In this document: positions 1-7,051 of the stretch, in pieces
Position numbering within the stretch: position 1 is the stretch's first letter
Layout of the letters: every line of letters begins with the position of its first letter
Assembly: GCA_938024025.1 (NCBI GenBank)
Contig: CALJBY010000254.1
Coordinates: 1-9,171 of the forward strand
DNA: 9,171 bases
Reading direction: 5' to 3'
From: an uncultured bacterium
GTDB lineage: Bacteria > Desulfobacterota > WTBG01
Notes under the pieces: generated by a model
Told to the model about the DNA's origin: nothing
Databases searched by the model: none
The model's input: only the letters and a program-made list of their open reading frames with translations
Translations under genes and position numbers: made by a program

Positions 1-2
1 TT

Positions 3-47
3 TATGATTTCGGATTTACTCCAGGAGCATTTAATAAAACTCTATAG
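3..47 (+). CDS. possible 3' end of an upstream gene (last 14 codons)
   Basis: One frame is open from the window edge to a TAG at 45-47 and would give the tail YDFGFTPGAFNKTL. It ends 27 bases before the subunit E start, a spacing normal for this operon. The tail is not hydrophobic, so it does not look like the end of a c-ring subunit K; the C-terminus of subunit I or an unrelated protein is possible. Another frame is also open across the edge, so the choice is uncertain. Too short to identify. Confidence 0.25.
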   Translation, partial: YDFGFTPGAFNKTL

Positions 48-74
48 CAAGAGTAATTTACTTTCGAGGAAACC

Positions 75-716
75 ATGGCACGAGATGGTGAAAAGAAAAT
101 AATAGATAAGATTCTTAAGATGGCTGAAGATGAGAGCACTAAGATTACCGCTGAGGCCCAGAAAAAAGCCGGGGAGATAAAAAAAGAAGCGGCGCTGAAC
201 GCCGACACGGAAGCCCAGGATATTATCAACCACGGCAAACAGGAGGCAAAGAGAGAGCAACAGCGCATTATTGCGGATGCCCGCCTCAAGGCTAAAAGAA
301 AGAAAATGTCCATGCAGGAACAGCTGATGCAGGAAAGTTTTGAGCAGGCAACGAAACACCTCCAGGTGCTTATGGAAAAGGGAGAAGATGCGGGTAATAA
401 TTATACTGCCATCATAACCAGTTTCATTGCTGAGGCTGCAGAAATCATAGGCGACCAAACTCTCAGACTCACGTTTAATGAGAAGGACAAGCAGAGGTTT
501 CAACCGCTCCTTTCTCAGCTCAGTGAAAAGGTTTCTCAGCGCCTGGGTAAAAAATTATCACTTTCTATTGACGAAAAGAGTCTTTCCACCCTTGGTGGTG
601 TAAACGTCAAAAGCATGGAAGCAGCAGTGGGCGTAGATAACACCATAGAATCCCGCATGAGTCGATTCAATGAGGAATTAAAGGCTCAAGTAACTACGAT
701 TCTTTTCCAAAACTAA
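75..716 (+). CDS. atpE: V/A-type ATPase subunit E (peripheral stalk)
   Basis: Encodes a 213-residue protein with the layout of V/A-ATPase subunit E. Residues of about 5-95 are highly charged, rich in Lys, Glu, Ala and Gln, and read as one long helix of coiled-coil type. A mixed alpha/beta C-terminal half follows and includes LGGVNV (about residues 175-180) and ESRMSRF (about 193-199), matching the family's conserved C-terminal region. In the family the helix pairs with subunit G/H to form the stator stalk, and the C-terminal domain sits on the top of A3B3. No G/H gene lies in the window, so the partner must be elsewhere. The ATG at 75 is preceded by GAGG at 66-69. It is the first complete gene of the E-C-F-A-B-D operon, and its place directly before C is typical. 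The family is poorly conserved in sequence, but length, composition and position agree. Confidence 0.93.
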   Translation: MARDGEKKIIDKILKMAEDESTKITAEAQKKAGEIKKEAALNADTEAQDIINHGKQEAKREQQRIIADARLKAKRKKMSMQEQLMQESFEQATKHLQVLMEKGEDAGNNYTAIITSFIAEAAEIIGDQTLRLTFNEKDKQRFQPLLSQLSEKVSQRLGKKLSLSIDEKSLSTLGGVNVKSMEAAVGVDNTIESRMSRFNEELKAQVTTILFQN

Positions 717-717
717 T

Positions 718-736
718 CCAGGGGTCAGAACCCCGG
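718..736 (+). promoter_or_regulatory. GC-rich hairpin between subunit E and C genes
   Basis: GGGGT (721-725) pairs with ACCCC (730-734) across a CAGA loop, and flanking CC/GG (718-719, 735-736) can extend the stem past a bulged A. It is the only sizeable gap (36 bases) between genes of the core operon. No run of T follows, so it is not a classic intrinsic terminator. It could mark an RNA processing or stability site, or be a remnant of a REP-like element. The pairing is seen; the role is a guess. Confidence 0.4.
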
Positions 737-752
737 TGATTGACGAATTCCC

Positions 753-1889
753 ATGACACCTCTTATGATCAGCAATGAATTTATCATTATAGTAATCGGG
801 ATGGTATTTTTGCTGTCTCTGCCACTGCTCGTTTTTCTCGCTAAAACGGTGCAGAATATCACCCCGTACCTCTATATGAATGCCCGGCTCAAGGCAAAGG
901 AAGGCAGGCTTATCAGCAAGGCACAGTTAGAAGACATGCTTTCTGCTCACTCGCTCTCGGAAATATCTTCCCTTTTGGAGGGGACACCCTATGGAAGTGA
1001 GATGCAGGGCCTTATGATTAATAATGCTGAGACCGTGGAGGAGGTATTACAAAAACATCGTACCACCCTCTACGGTGAGATTATAGGCATGATGCCTGCA
1101 AAGATCAGGGATGTTTTTTCCTATCTCAACCGGGAACTGGAGGCAAACACTCTTAAATCGCTCCTGAGGGACATTCATGCACAGAAGCCTGCGGAACAGA
1201 TGGACCAGGGACTTGTGTCCACAGAAGAATTTCATGAAGAAACACTGAAACGCATGTATGAATCCCAGAGCATTGCCGAACTCGTCCCGCTTCTGGAAGG
1301 AACCACCTACGAGCCCCTTATGGAAAAGGTGCCCTCCTATGAGCAGACAAAATTACTGAGTGGCTTTGAGTCAGAACTGGATAAAATTGTTTTAACGAAA
1401 ACCTGGCAGGTCATTTCTTCACGGGATGACCTATCGATGATTCATGATTACTTCGCCACCAAGATTGATTTGATGAACCTTAAGGTTCTCTTGAGGGCGA
1501 AACGGGACCGTTTAGGCTGGGATGCTATTGCAAGCTTTTTGCTGCCCCAGGGCAGTCTCTATCACCACGCCAAGACGAGCTTTGGTGAAGAGGAAGATGT
1601 CCGTGGACTCATTAACAGCCTCGAAGGAACACCTTTCTATTCCTCTTTAATGGAAGTTTTCCCGGAATACGAGAAAACATCTTCACTGGTACCACTGGAA
1701 AAAGTGGTCGATGAATTTCTCTTAAAGATGGGTTGGGATATTTCGGTGAAAAATCCCTTTGGTGCTGGCCCATTGATGGGTTTTCTCTCTCTCAAAGATG
1801 CTGAGATGAGGAATGTAAGAACCATAGCCATAGCCAAGGAAGCGCAACTTGACCATGATACAATACGATCACTAATGGTGAGTGTCTGA
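753..1889 (+). CDS. atpC: V/A-type ATPase subunit C (rotor cap) with N-terminal hydrophobic helix
   Basis: Encodes 378 residues. Subunit C (archaeal AtpC, related to eukaryotic subunit d) is the funnel-shaped cap that couples the D/F axle to the membrane c-ring. The usual family start motif, YxYxNARxxAxxGRL, is present but only at about residues 39-53. Three internal repeats, the hallmark of the family, show as LLEGTPYGSEM, LLEGTTYEPLM and SLEGTPFYSSLM. Before the family domain lies an extra N-terminal stretch with a strong hydrophobic run (about residues 10-31, IIIVIGMVFLL onward), predicted as a membrane helix. The ATG at 753 has no clear ribosome binding site. A GTG at 849 would give a protein of standard length, but it has no clear site either, and the hydrophobic run would then be unexplained. 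It ends just before subunit F. Identity is firm; the start is not. Confidence 0.92.
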   Translation: MTPLMISNEFIIIVIGMVFLLSLPLLVFLAKTVQNITPYLYMNARLKAKEGRLISKAQLEDMLSAHSLSEISSLLEGTPYGSEMQGLMINNAETVEEVLQKHRTTLYGEIIGMMPAKIRDVFSYLNRELEANTLKSLLRDIHAQKPAEQMDQGLVSTEEFHEETLKRMYESQSIAELVPLLEGTTYEPLMEKVPSYEQTKLLSGFESELDKIVLTKTWQVISSRDDLSMIHDYFATKIDLMNLKVLLRAKRDRLGWDAIASFLLPQGSLYHHAKTSFGEEEDVRGLINSLEGTPFYSSLMEVFPEYEKTSSLVPLEKVVDEFLLKMGWDISVKNPFGAGPLMGFLSLKDAEMRNVRTIAIAKEAQLDHDTIRSLMVSV

Positions 1890-1890
1890 T

Positions 1891-2211
1891 ATGGAACTTC
1901 TAGTTATCGGTGATGAGGATACCAGAACGGGCTTTAAGCTTGCAGGAGTTACACGAACCTGCTCTGGAGATGAGGCGAAAATGCACTTAGGAGAGATGCT
2001 CCAGGATGATTCGATTGGTATAATCATGATTACTGAGCGGTACGCTGAAGAAAACCGGGAGGTTTTGAGCCGTGCGAGAAAAGATAAAAAGAGGTTAACC
2101 CCGGTCATCGTAGAGATACCTGATAGTACAGGTCCTATAACAAGGGAAACGGACCCCTTACAGGAACTTATCAGAAGGGCTCTGGGAGCCCAAATTGCAG
2201 AGGAGGAGTAG
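1891..2211 (+). CDS. atpF: V/A-type ATPase subunit F
   Basis: Encodes a 106-residue central-stalk subunit F, which binds subunit D and moves with the rotor, and modulates ATPase activity in characterised enzymes. The N-terminus MELLVIGDEDTRTGFKLAGV matches the family's conserved opening (VIGDEDTxxGFxLAG). A small alpha/beta fold follows, with SIGIIMITERYAE near residues 43-55 and TPVIVEIP near 71-78, both typical. I chose the ATG at 1891: it gives the usual length and has GGTGAG at 1877-1882 at good spacing. A GTG at 1882 would add three residues and overlap the end of C. The start lies one base after the C stop, which suggests translational coupling. Confidence 0.94.
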   Translation: MELLVIGDEDTRTGFKLAGVTRTCSGDEAKMHLGEMLQDDSIGIIMITERYAEENREVLSRARKDKKRLTPVIVEIPDSTGPITRETDPLQELIRRALGAQIAEEE

Positions 2212-2214
2212 ACC

Positions 2215-3978
2215 TTGAAAGAATTTAAGAAAGGAATCATAAAGAGTATTGCAGGTCCTCTTGTTATTGCAGAGCAGATAGCAGGGTGTGAGATGTATGA
2301 AGTGGTGAGGGTAGGAGAAGAGGGTTTGATGGGAGAGACCATTAAGCTCATTGAAGACCTCGCCTATATACAGGTCTATGAAGACACCACGGGACTCAAA
2401 CCGGGGGAACCCGTAACGCGCACAGGCATGCCGCTCTCTGTGGAACTCGGTCCGGGAATCATGGGTAATTTCTATGACGGTATCCAACGGCCGCTCCAGT
2501 CAATTAAAGAGCAGGCAGGGAATTTCATTACCCGGGGTATTTCCGCGCCGGGCCTGGATGCAGAGAAGAAGTGGGATTTTACTCCGGTTGTGGAAGCGGG
2601 GGCAGACCTTGTAGAAGGAGATATTGTTGGAACGGTACCCGAATCCAAGGTCATTACCCATAAAATTATGATACCCCCGGGAAAGGGCGGAAAATTACTT
2701 GAAATCAAAAAGGGTAGTTTTACTGTCAATGATGTTGTTGCCGTTGTTGAGACTGCCGAGGGAAAGGCAGAAATCACCATGAGACAGCAGTGGCCGGTAA
2801 GAATTGGCAGGCCATCCAGGGAAAAGCTTCCCCCCGAGGTTCCCCTGCTTACCGGGCAGCGGATTTATGATACCTTCTTCCCGGTGGCAAAAGGTGGTAC
2901 TGCTGCAATTCCGGGTGGTTTCGGTACGGGTAAGACGGTAAGTCAGCATCAGTTAGCTAAATGGGCTAACTCCCAGATTGTAGTGTATGTTGGTTGCGGA
3001 GAACGCGGGAACGAGATGACAGAAGTTCTGGATACCTTTCCGGAACTTGACGATCCTACCACCGGTGAAAAACTGATGGAACGGTCAACACTGATCGCTA
3101 ACACCTCTAACATGCCGGTTGCCGCTCGAGAGGCCTCCATTTATACGGGGGTAACCATAGCGGAATATTACCGCGATATGGGATACGATGTTGCACTCAT
3201 GGCTGACTCCACCTCACGATGGGCGGAAGCCTTACGGGAAATCTCCGGCAGACTTGAGGAGATGCCGGGTGAGGAAGGGTATCCTGCCTATCTGGCAACC
3301 AGGCTGTCTGCTTTTTACGAACGGGCAGGAAGAGTGGTTACCCTGGGGAAGGAAGAGCGATTGGGTTCGGTTAGTCTGGTTGGTGCGGTATCACCTCCCG
3401 GAGGAGATCTCTCAGAACCGGTTTCCCAGAACACCCTGCGCGTGGTTGGTTCCTTCTGGGCCCTCGACTCCAGTCTTGCTGACAGAAGACACTTTCCGGC
3501 GATCAACTGGTTAAGGAGCTATTCACTCTACCTGGATCCCACGCGGGAGTGGTACAATGAGCATGCAACCGAAGAATTCCGAAAACTGAGAACCCAGGCC
3601 CTTGCCACACTCCAAACAGAGGCGGAATTACAGGAAATCGTCCAACTCATCGGTCCGGATGCCCTGCCTGAACGGGAAAGGGCACTCCTTGAAATCGCCC
3701 GTATGATACGGGAAGACTATTTGCAGCAACATGCCTATCATGAGGTTGACAGTTACTGCTCGTTGGAGAAGCAGTTACTTATGTTGAAGATTATATCGCT
3801 CTTTAACGAAAAGGCCCTTGAGGCTATTGACCTGGGGCTTGGTGTGGATAAGATCATTGCCCTCCCGGTCAAAGATGAGATTGCCCGGATGAAATACGAA
3901 CCGGGAGAGCAGTTTAAACAAAAACATGAGGAACTAGAAAAAACGATCAAGGAGCAATTTGATTCATTGAGGGAGTAG
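2215..3978 (+). CDS. atpA: V/A-type ATPase catalytic subunit A
   Basis: Encodes the 587-residue catalytic subunit, a normal length for the family. The N-terminal beta-barrel and the long inserted non-homologous region fill about residues 1-200. The Walker A loop is GGFGTGKT at 234-241, followed by GERGNEM at 262-268, whose Glu263 is the expected catalytic glutamate. [25 protein letters not shown] and the ATPase alpha/beta signature [10 protein letters not shown] (428-437) follow in order, then a helical C-terminal domain. The second P-loop residue is Gly where Pro or Ala is more usual. The start is a TTG at 2215, chosen because AGGAGGAG at 2201-2208 lies six bases upstream; it begins 3 bases after the F stop. 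Three copies alternate with B in the head, where ATP is made or hydrolysed. Confidence 0.98.
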   Translation: MKEFKKGIIKSIAGPLVIAEQIAGCEMYEVVRVGEEGLMGETIKLIEDLAYIQVYEDTTGLKPGEPVTRTGMPLSVELGPGIMGNFYDGIQRPLQSIKEQAGNFITRGISAPGLDAEKKWDFTPVVEAGADLVEGDIVGTVPESKVITHKIMIPPGKGGKLLEIKKGSFTVNDVVAVVETAEGKAEITMRQQWPVRIGRPSREKLPPEVPLLTGQRIYDTFFPVAKGGTAAIPGGFGTGKTVSQHQLAKWANSQIVVYVGCGERGNEMTEVLDTFPELDDPTTGEKLMERSTLIANTSNMPVAAREASIYTGVTIAEYYRDMGYDVALMADSTSRWAEALREISGRLEEMPGEEGYPAYLATRLSAFYERAGRVVTLGKEERLGSVSLVGAVSPPGGDLSEPVSQNTLRVVGSFWALDSSLADRRHFPAINWLRSYSLYLDPTREWYNEHATEEFRKLRTQALATLQTEAELQEIVQLIGPDALPERERALLEIARMIREDYLQQHAYHEVDSYCSLEKQLLMLKIISLFNEKALEAIDLGLGVDKIIALPVKDEIARMKYEPGEQFKQKHEELEKTIKEQFDSLRE

Positions 3979-3980
3979 CC

Positions 3981-5393
3981 ATGGCACTAGATATGAAGAC
4001 AAAAGAGTACAAAACGGTAAGAGAGGTGGCAGGCCCCCTTCTGATAGTCGAGGGGGTTGAAGGAGTTGCTTTTGGTGAGGTTGTCGAGATAAAGACGCCC
4101 CAGGGCCAGAACCGTCTGGGACAGGTGCTGGAATCGAGTAAAGATGTCGCAATCATCCAGGTCTTTGAAGGTACTTCTGGCCTTGATACTGCAGAAACCA
4201 GTGTGCGTTTTACGGGAGAAATCATGCGGATTGCAGTATCCCGTGAGATGGTGGGAAGGTTCTTTGACGGCCTGGGACGACCGATAGATGGCGGTCCTGA
4301 AATTATCTCAGATACAAAACTCTCTATAACGGGTGCCCCCATTAATCCAACTGCCCGGGCCTATCCCAATGAATTCATTCAAACGGGCATTTCTACTATT
4401 GACGGAATGAACACCCTGGTGAGGGGACAAAAGCTGCCTATCTTCTCAGGTGCGGGTATGTCACACAATGAACTGGCAGCCCAGATCGCGCGGCAAGCTC
4501 GGGTGCTTAGTTCTGAGGAATCGTTTTCCGTTGTTTTTGCTGCCATGGGAATTACTCATGAAGAGTCGGATTTTTTTATTAAAGATTTTGAGCGCACCGG
4601 GGCAATTGAGCGTATTGTAGCCTTTATGAACCTTGCTGATGATCCGGCAATCGAGCGTATTATTACTCCCCGCATGGCACTCACCGCGGCGGAATACCTC
4701 GCTTTTGAATGCGATATGCACGTGCTGGTCATCTTGACGGATATGACTAACTACTGCGAGGCACTGAGAGAAATCGCAGCGGCACGTGAGGAAGTGCCCG
4801 GTAGAAGGGGTTATCCGGGCTATATGTACACAGACCTTTCTACCCATTACGAGCGGGCAGGCAGGATCAGTGGAAAGAACGGTTCCATTACCCAGATTCC
4901 CATACTCTCCATGCCGGATGATGATATTACCCATCCCATCCCGGACCTCACCGGCTATATCACTGAAGGCCAGTTTGTGCTGACCAGAGAACTTCATAAC
5001 AAGGGTATCTACCCATCAGTAGATGTGCTGCCGAGCCTCTCCCGTTTGATGAATGAGGGAATTGGCGATAAGCGTACCCGCGCTGATCATCTCGGCGTTT
5101 CCGACCAGTGCTACTCTGCCTATGCTGAAGGACGGGACATCAGAAGCTTAGTGGCCGTGGTAGGGGAAGAGGCACTTACCGAACGGGACAAGATGTATTT
5201 GGAATTTGCGGATAAGTTTGAAAAAGAATTTGTGACCCAGAGTCGTGAAGAGAATAGGACTATCGAAGAAACGCTTGATCTGGGATGGAAGCTCCTTTCA
5301 ATTTTGCCCGAGGGAGAGCTCAAGAGAATCGACGAGAAGTATGTTAAGCAGTACCATCCCAAATATCGTGCTCAAGAAGCTACTGGAGAATAA
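3981..5393 (+). CDS. atpB: V/A-type ATPase non-catalytic subunit B
   Basis: Encodes 470 residues, the usual length. The N-terminus [21 protein letters not shown] is the family opening. The P-loop position is occupied by the non-catalytic form [18 protein letters not shown] (from residue 155), with no GKT, as expected for [23 protein letters not shown] and the signature [12 protein letters not shown] (345-356) follow. B alternates with A in the hexamer and helps form the nucleotide site at the interface. The ATG at 3981 follows the A stop after two bases and has AGGGAG at 3969-3974. Another ATG four codons later is possible but less well placed. Nothing looks broken. Confidence 0.98.
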   Translation: MALDMKTKEYKTVREVAGPLLIVEGVEGVAFGEVVEIKTPQGQNRLGQVLESSKDVAIIQVFEGTSGLDTAETSVRFTGEIMRIAVSREMVGRFFDGLGRPIDGGPEIISDTKLSITGAPINPTARAYPNEFIQTGISTIDGMNTLVRGQKLPIFSGAGMSHNELAAQIARQARVLSSEESFSVVFAAMGITHEESDFFIKDFERTGAIERIVAFMNLADDPAIERIITPRMALTAAEYLAFECDMHVLVILTDMTNYCEALREIAAAREEVPGRRGYPGYMYTDLSTHYERAGRISGKNGSITQIPILSMPDDDITHPIPDLTGYITEGQFVLTRELHNKGIYPSVDVLPSLSRLMNEGIGDKRTRADHLGVSDQCYSAYAEGRDIRSLVAVVGEEALTERDKMYLEFADKFEKEFVTQSREENRTIEETLDLGWKLLSILPEGELKRIDEKYVKQYHPKYRAQEATGE

Positions 5394-5396
5394 TCG

Positions 5397-6053
5397 ATGG
5401 CGCAGAAGATCGAGGGCATTAAACCTACCCGCATGGAGCTCCTGAAGCTAAGAAAGAGGGTTCTCCTGGCGGAAAAGGGGTATAAATTACTTAAAGAAAA
5501 GAGAGATGCCCTTATCGCAGAATTTTTGATTATTATTAAGGAGGTGCGTAAGTGCCGGAAAAAAGTTGAAGCGGAGCTTGCCTCAGCTTTTAAATCTTTA
5601 GTTGCAGCCCGGGCGCTCCTCGGTTCAAAAACGACAAAACAAATTTCATCTATTACCGGGAATAACCTTGCCCTCGACCTTAAAACGCGAAACATTATGG
5701 GAGTTACCGTCCCGGTAATGAACACGCCGGAGACCACCCGTAAAATTATTCAAAGGGGCTATGGGTTGTTTGATACCTCCGCACAACTCGATGAGGCAGC
5801 ATACAACTTTGAGTCTTCTCTCCAGTCAATTATAGAATTGGCTGAAATAGAAGAGACGGTAAAGCGATTGGCCCTGGAAGTGGAGAAAACAAAGAGGCGC
5901 GTTAATGCACTGGAGTATATTGTCATCCCCCGCCTGAGAACAACCGCTAAGTACATCCAGATGCACCTGGATGAAATGGCACGGGACAGTTTCTTAAGGC
6001 TCAAAAAGATAAAGGCAGTTTTAGAAGAAAAGGCAGCACAAAAAAGTGCCTGA
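5397..6053 (+). CDS. atpD: V/A-type ATPase subunit D (central rotor axle)
   Basis: Encodes 218 residues. Subunit D forms the antiparallel coiled-coil axle that turns inside A3B3, bound to F and seated on C. The conserved opening is at about residues 8-40: IKPTRMELLKLRKRVLLAEKG, then LLKEKRDALI. The C-terminal helix carries RVNALEYIVIPRL (about residues 169-181), also typical. The middle (about 80-130) is the less helical part of the fold. The ATG at 5397 comes three bases after the B stop, with GGAG at 5385-5388. Its last codons overlap the start of the small membrane protein gene that follows. Confidence 0.97.
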   Translation: MAQKIEGIKPTRMELLKLRKRVLLAEKGYKLLKEKRDALIAEFLIIIKEVRKCRKKVEAELASAFKSLVAARALLGSKTTKQISSITGNNLALDLKTRNIMGVTVPVMNTPETTRKIIQRGYGLFDTSAQLDEAAYNFESSLQSIIELAEIEETVKRLALEVEKTKRRVNALEYIVIPRLRTTAKYIQMHLDEMARDSFLRLKKIKAVLEEKAAQKSA

Positions 6054-6195
6054 TGATCCCCTCACAAAACTCCTCAAAAGCGAAGATGTAAGAGCAAAAC
6101 TTTTTCTGATAGCGTGGATTGCACAGTATTGTGCGTTGATCGGAATAGTTGTTGGATTCATCTTCTTCATCCTGATAGCACTGAAAATTATCTGA
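6046..6195 (+). CDS. small single-pass membrane protein at the end of the V/A-ATPase operon
   Basis: Encodes a 49-residue protein beginning at GTG 6046, overlapping the last 8 bases of the subunit D gene in another frame. Residues 1-18 are hydrophilic (PDDPLTKLLKSEDVRAK) and about 20-47 form one long hydrophobic helix (LFLIAWIAQYCALIGIVVGF onward), ending at once in LKII. The layout predicts a short cytoplasmic tail and one membrane span. The overlap with D and the absence of other good frames suggest translational coupling. The upstream site is only a weak AAGGC. I do not recognise a family. The position suggests a role with the ATPase membrane sector or its assembly, but this is inference. 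A chance frame is possible, though a clean 25-residue membrane span in such a place argues against it. Confidence 0.65.
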   Translation: MPDDPLTKLLKSEDVRAKLFLIAWIAQYCALIGIVVGFIFFILIALKII

Positions 6196-6198
6196 GTC

Positions 6199-6232
6199 AG
6201 GAGGTAAGGAGAAAATGCCTAAATTGAGCTAA
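6199..6232 (+). promoter_or_regulatory. orphan strong ribosome binding site with a five-codon mini-ORF
   Basis: AGGAGGT at 6199-6205 is a perfect Shine-Dalgarno core, nine bases before an ATG at 6215. That ATG reads only M-P-K-L-S before TAA at 6230-6232. This is the strongest ribosome site near the operon's end, yet it serves no real gene. The next gene (6394) has no visible site of its own. Either the site belonged to that gene before repeats inserted, or the mini-ORF is a leader. The site is seen; both readings are inference. Confidence 0.5.
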
Positions 6233-6254
6233 ATTGCCTAGAATGCCTAAATTG
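6218..6254. repeat. degenerate nonamer repeat, unit CCTAAATTG
   Basis: CCTAAATTG occurs exactly at 6218-6226 and 6246-6254, with a shortened copy CTAAATTG (6229-6236) and a variant CCTAGAATG (6237-6245) between. The longer string ATGCCTAAATTGA is repeated exactly at 6215-6227 and 6243-6255, 28 bases apart. The block starts at the mini-ORF start codon. Confidence 0.75.
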
Positions 6255-6272
6255 AAAATTTAAAGAAAAATA

Positions 6273-6307
6273 TCCGAAATCCGCAATCTAAAATCAGCAA
6301 TCGCAAC
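6273..6307. repeat. five tandem degenerate heptamers (TCNGCAA type)
   Basis: The stretch divides evenly into TCCGAAA, TCCGCAA, TCTAAAA, TCAGCAA and TCGCAAC. All begin with TC and most end in AA. A related short block lies at 7183-7203. Heptamer tandem repeats in intergenic DNA are known from some bacteria, for example the STRR elements of cyanobacteria; any relation to those is not shown here. Confidence 0.75.
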
Positions 6308-6331
6308 ACTCCCGTACTCCAAAACTCCATG
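6308..6331. repeat. three tandem degenerate octamers (ACTCCNNN)
   Basis: The stretch divides into ACTCCCGT, ACTCCAAA and ACTCCATG, directly abutting the heptamer block on its left. The remaining 62 bases up to the next gene (6332-6393) show no further repeat, no clear promoter and no ribosome binding site. Confidence 0.65.
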
Positions 6332-6393
6332 AACTTCTCACATCGCATATCATCGTAAAAGCATTACCAAAAATTTCTACTTATTCTGCCACT

Positions 6394-6615
6394 ATGAAGA
6401 CACTACCAAAAAAGACTGTCCTGGGTAAGGTCATAACCTACAGCAGTATCGGTATCCAGGTCGGGCTTACTGTTGGCCTGGGTATGATTGCCGGGGTCTA
6501 TCTGGACCGATGGTTAGGTACGGGGCCGTGGTTGACTGTCCTTGGCCTTGTGGTAGGGGTGATCTCTGGTTTTACCCGCCTCTTTCAGATAGGCAAAGAA
6601 TTTAGTCAAAAATGA
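6394..6615 (+). CDS. atpZ: AtpZ/AtpI-type small membrane protein next to the V/A-ATPase operon
   Basis: Encodes 73 residues with two membrane helices, at about 18-40 (GIQVGLTVGLGMIAGVYLD) and 45-63 (GPWLTVLGLVVGVISGF). The pattern of a Gly-rich first helix, then Y-L-D-R-W-L, a GP turn, a second Gly-rich helix ending in GF, and a basic tail is that of the AtpZ/AtpI family (ATPase gene 1). Members are proposed to help c-ring assembly or divalent cation handling. They normally head F-type ATP synthase operons; here the nearest ATPase is of the V/A type. The ATG at 6394 has no evident ribosome binding site, and no other in-frame start codon appears upstream. The 3' end overlaps the opposing peptidase gene by 14 bases. 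Family call fairly sure; link to the V/A enzyme is by position. Confidence 0.82.
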   Translation: MKTLPKKTVLGKVITYSSIGIQVGLTVGLGMIAGVYLDRWLGTGPWLTVLGLVVGVISGFTRLFQIGKEFSQK

Positions 6616-7000
6616 TTGTTTCTTCCTCAACTTCTCCCTCGCACATTTTAAAAGCTTTTAGTTGAAAGGTCTTCATATCCTTAAGGGAGATGATGAGGAA
6701 AAGTGTATCTGGATAAAAGGCCTGATTTATATCGAGCCCCGAAGGGTAGCAGGGATGATTCGGGTGAGAGTGATAAACCCCCAGAAGTTTCAGGGACAAG
6801 CTGTCGATTTTTTCAAAGGCATTCACCTGCTCCAGGGGATCCAGTTCATATTCATCCATACGCTGGGCAATATTTTTTATCTTAAAGAGTTTTGTGATTG
6901 TCGTATCTTTTCCTGCCAGCATTCCGCAGCACTCCCGTGGATATTCTTCTCGAGAGTGTTGTACCATTTCTTCTGCTATGTCTTTCGCTAGAATAATCAT
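6602..7000 (-). CDS. JAMM/MPN+ zinc metallopeptidase, M67 family
   Basis: Encodes a 132-residue stand-alone JAMM domain, the usual size for bacterial members. The full motif is present: Glu23 in PRECCGMLAG, then HSH (His77, His79), seven residues, Ser87, and Asp90 in the string YHSHPNHPCYPSGLD. These bind the zinc and water for isopeptide-type hydrolysis. Family members include Mec of Mycobacterium tuberculosis, which releases cysteine from the sulfur carrier CysO, and others that process ubiquitin-like or ThiS/MoaD-like proteins. No sulfur carrier, ThiF/MoeB or cysteine synthase gene is visible here, so the substrate is unknown. A few cysteines (24, 25, 84) sit beside the active-site motifs. 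No signal peptide, so cytoplasmic. The gene converges on atpZ and overlaps its end. The start at 7000 has only a weak GTGAG-like site. Confidence 0.92.
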   Translation of the reverse strand: MIILAKDIAEEMVQHSREEYPRECCGMLAGKDTTITKLFKIKNIAQRMDEYELDPLEQVNAFEKIDSLSLKLLGVYHSHPNHPCYPSGLDINQAFYPDTLFLIISLKDMKTFQLKAFKMCEGEVEEETIIFD

Positions 7001-7009
7001 GTGAACTCA

Positions 7010-7044
7010 CTCGCGTCACGAGTTGCAGGTTACGGGTCACAGGT
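7010..7044. repeat. five tandem degenerate heptamers ending in GT
   Basis: The stretch divides into CTCGCGT, CACGAGT, TGCAGGT, TACGGGT and CACAGGT. Every unit ends in GT and the last three end in GGT. It lies right upstream of the peptidase gene, so it would be in that gene's 5' leader. The sequence differs from the heptamers at 6273-6307. Confidence 0.7.
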
Positions 7045-7051
7045 TTTTTAC

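Noticed and set aside
3188..3514. A 108-codon + strand frame inside the subunit A gene
   Set aside because: It lies wholly within a strongly conserved catalytic gene in another frame and its translation resembles no family.
4461..4997. A 178-codon - strand frame inside the subunit B gene
   Set aside because: Antisense shadow of a highly conserved gene; no ribosome site and no recognisable domain.
6649..6660. Perfect palindrome TAAAAGCTTTTA as a terminator
   Set aside because: It is AT-rich, lacks a T tract beyond the stem, and lies in the coding sequence of the peptidase gene.
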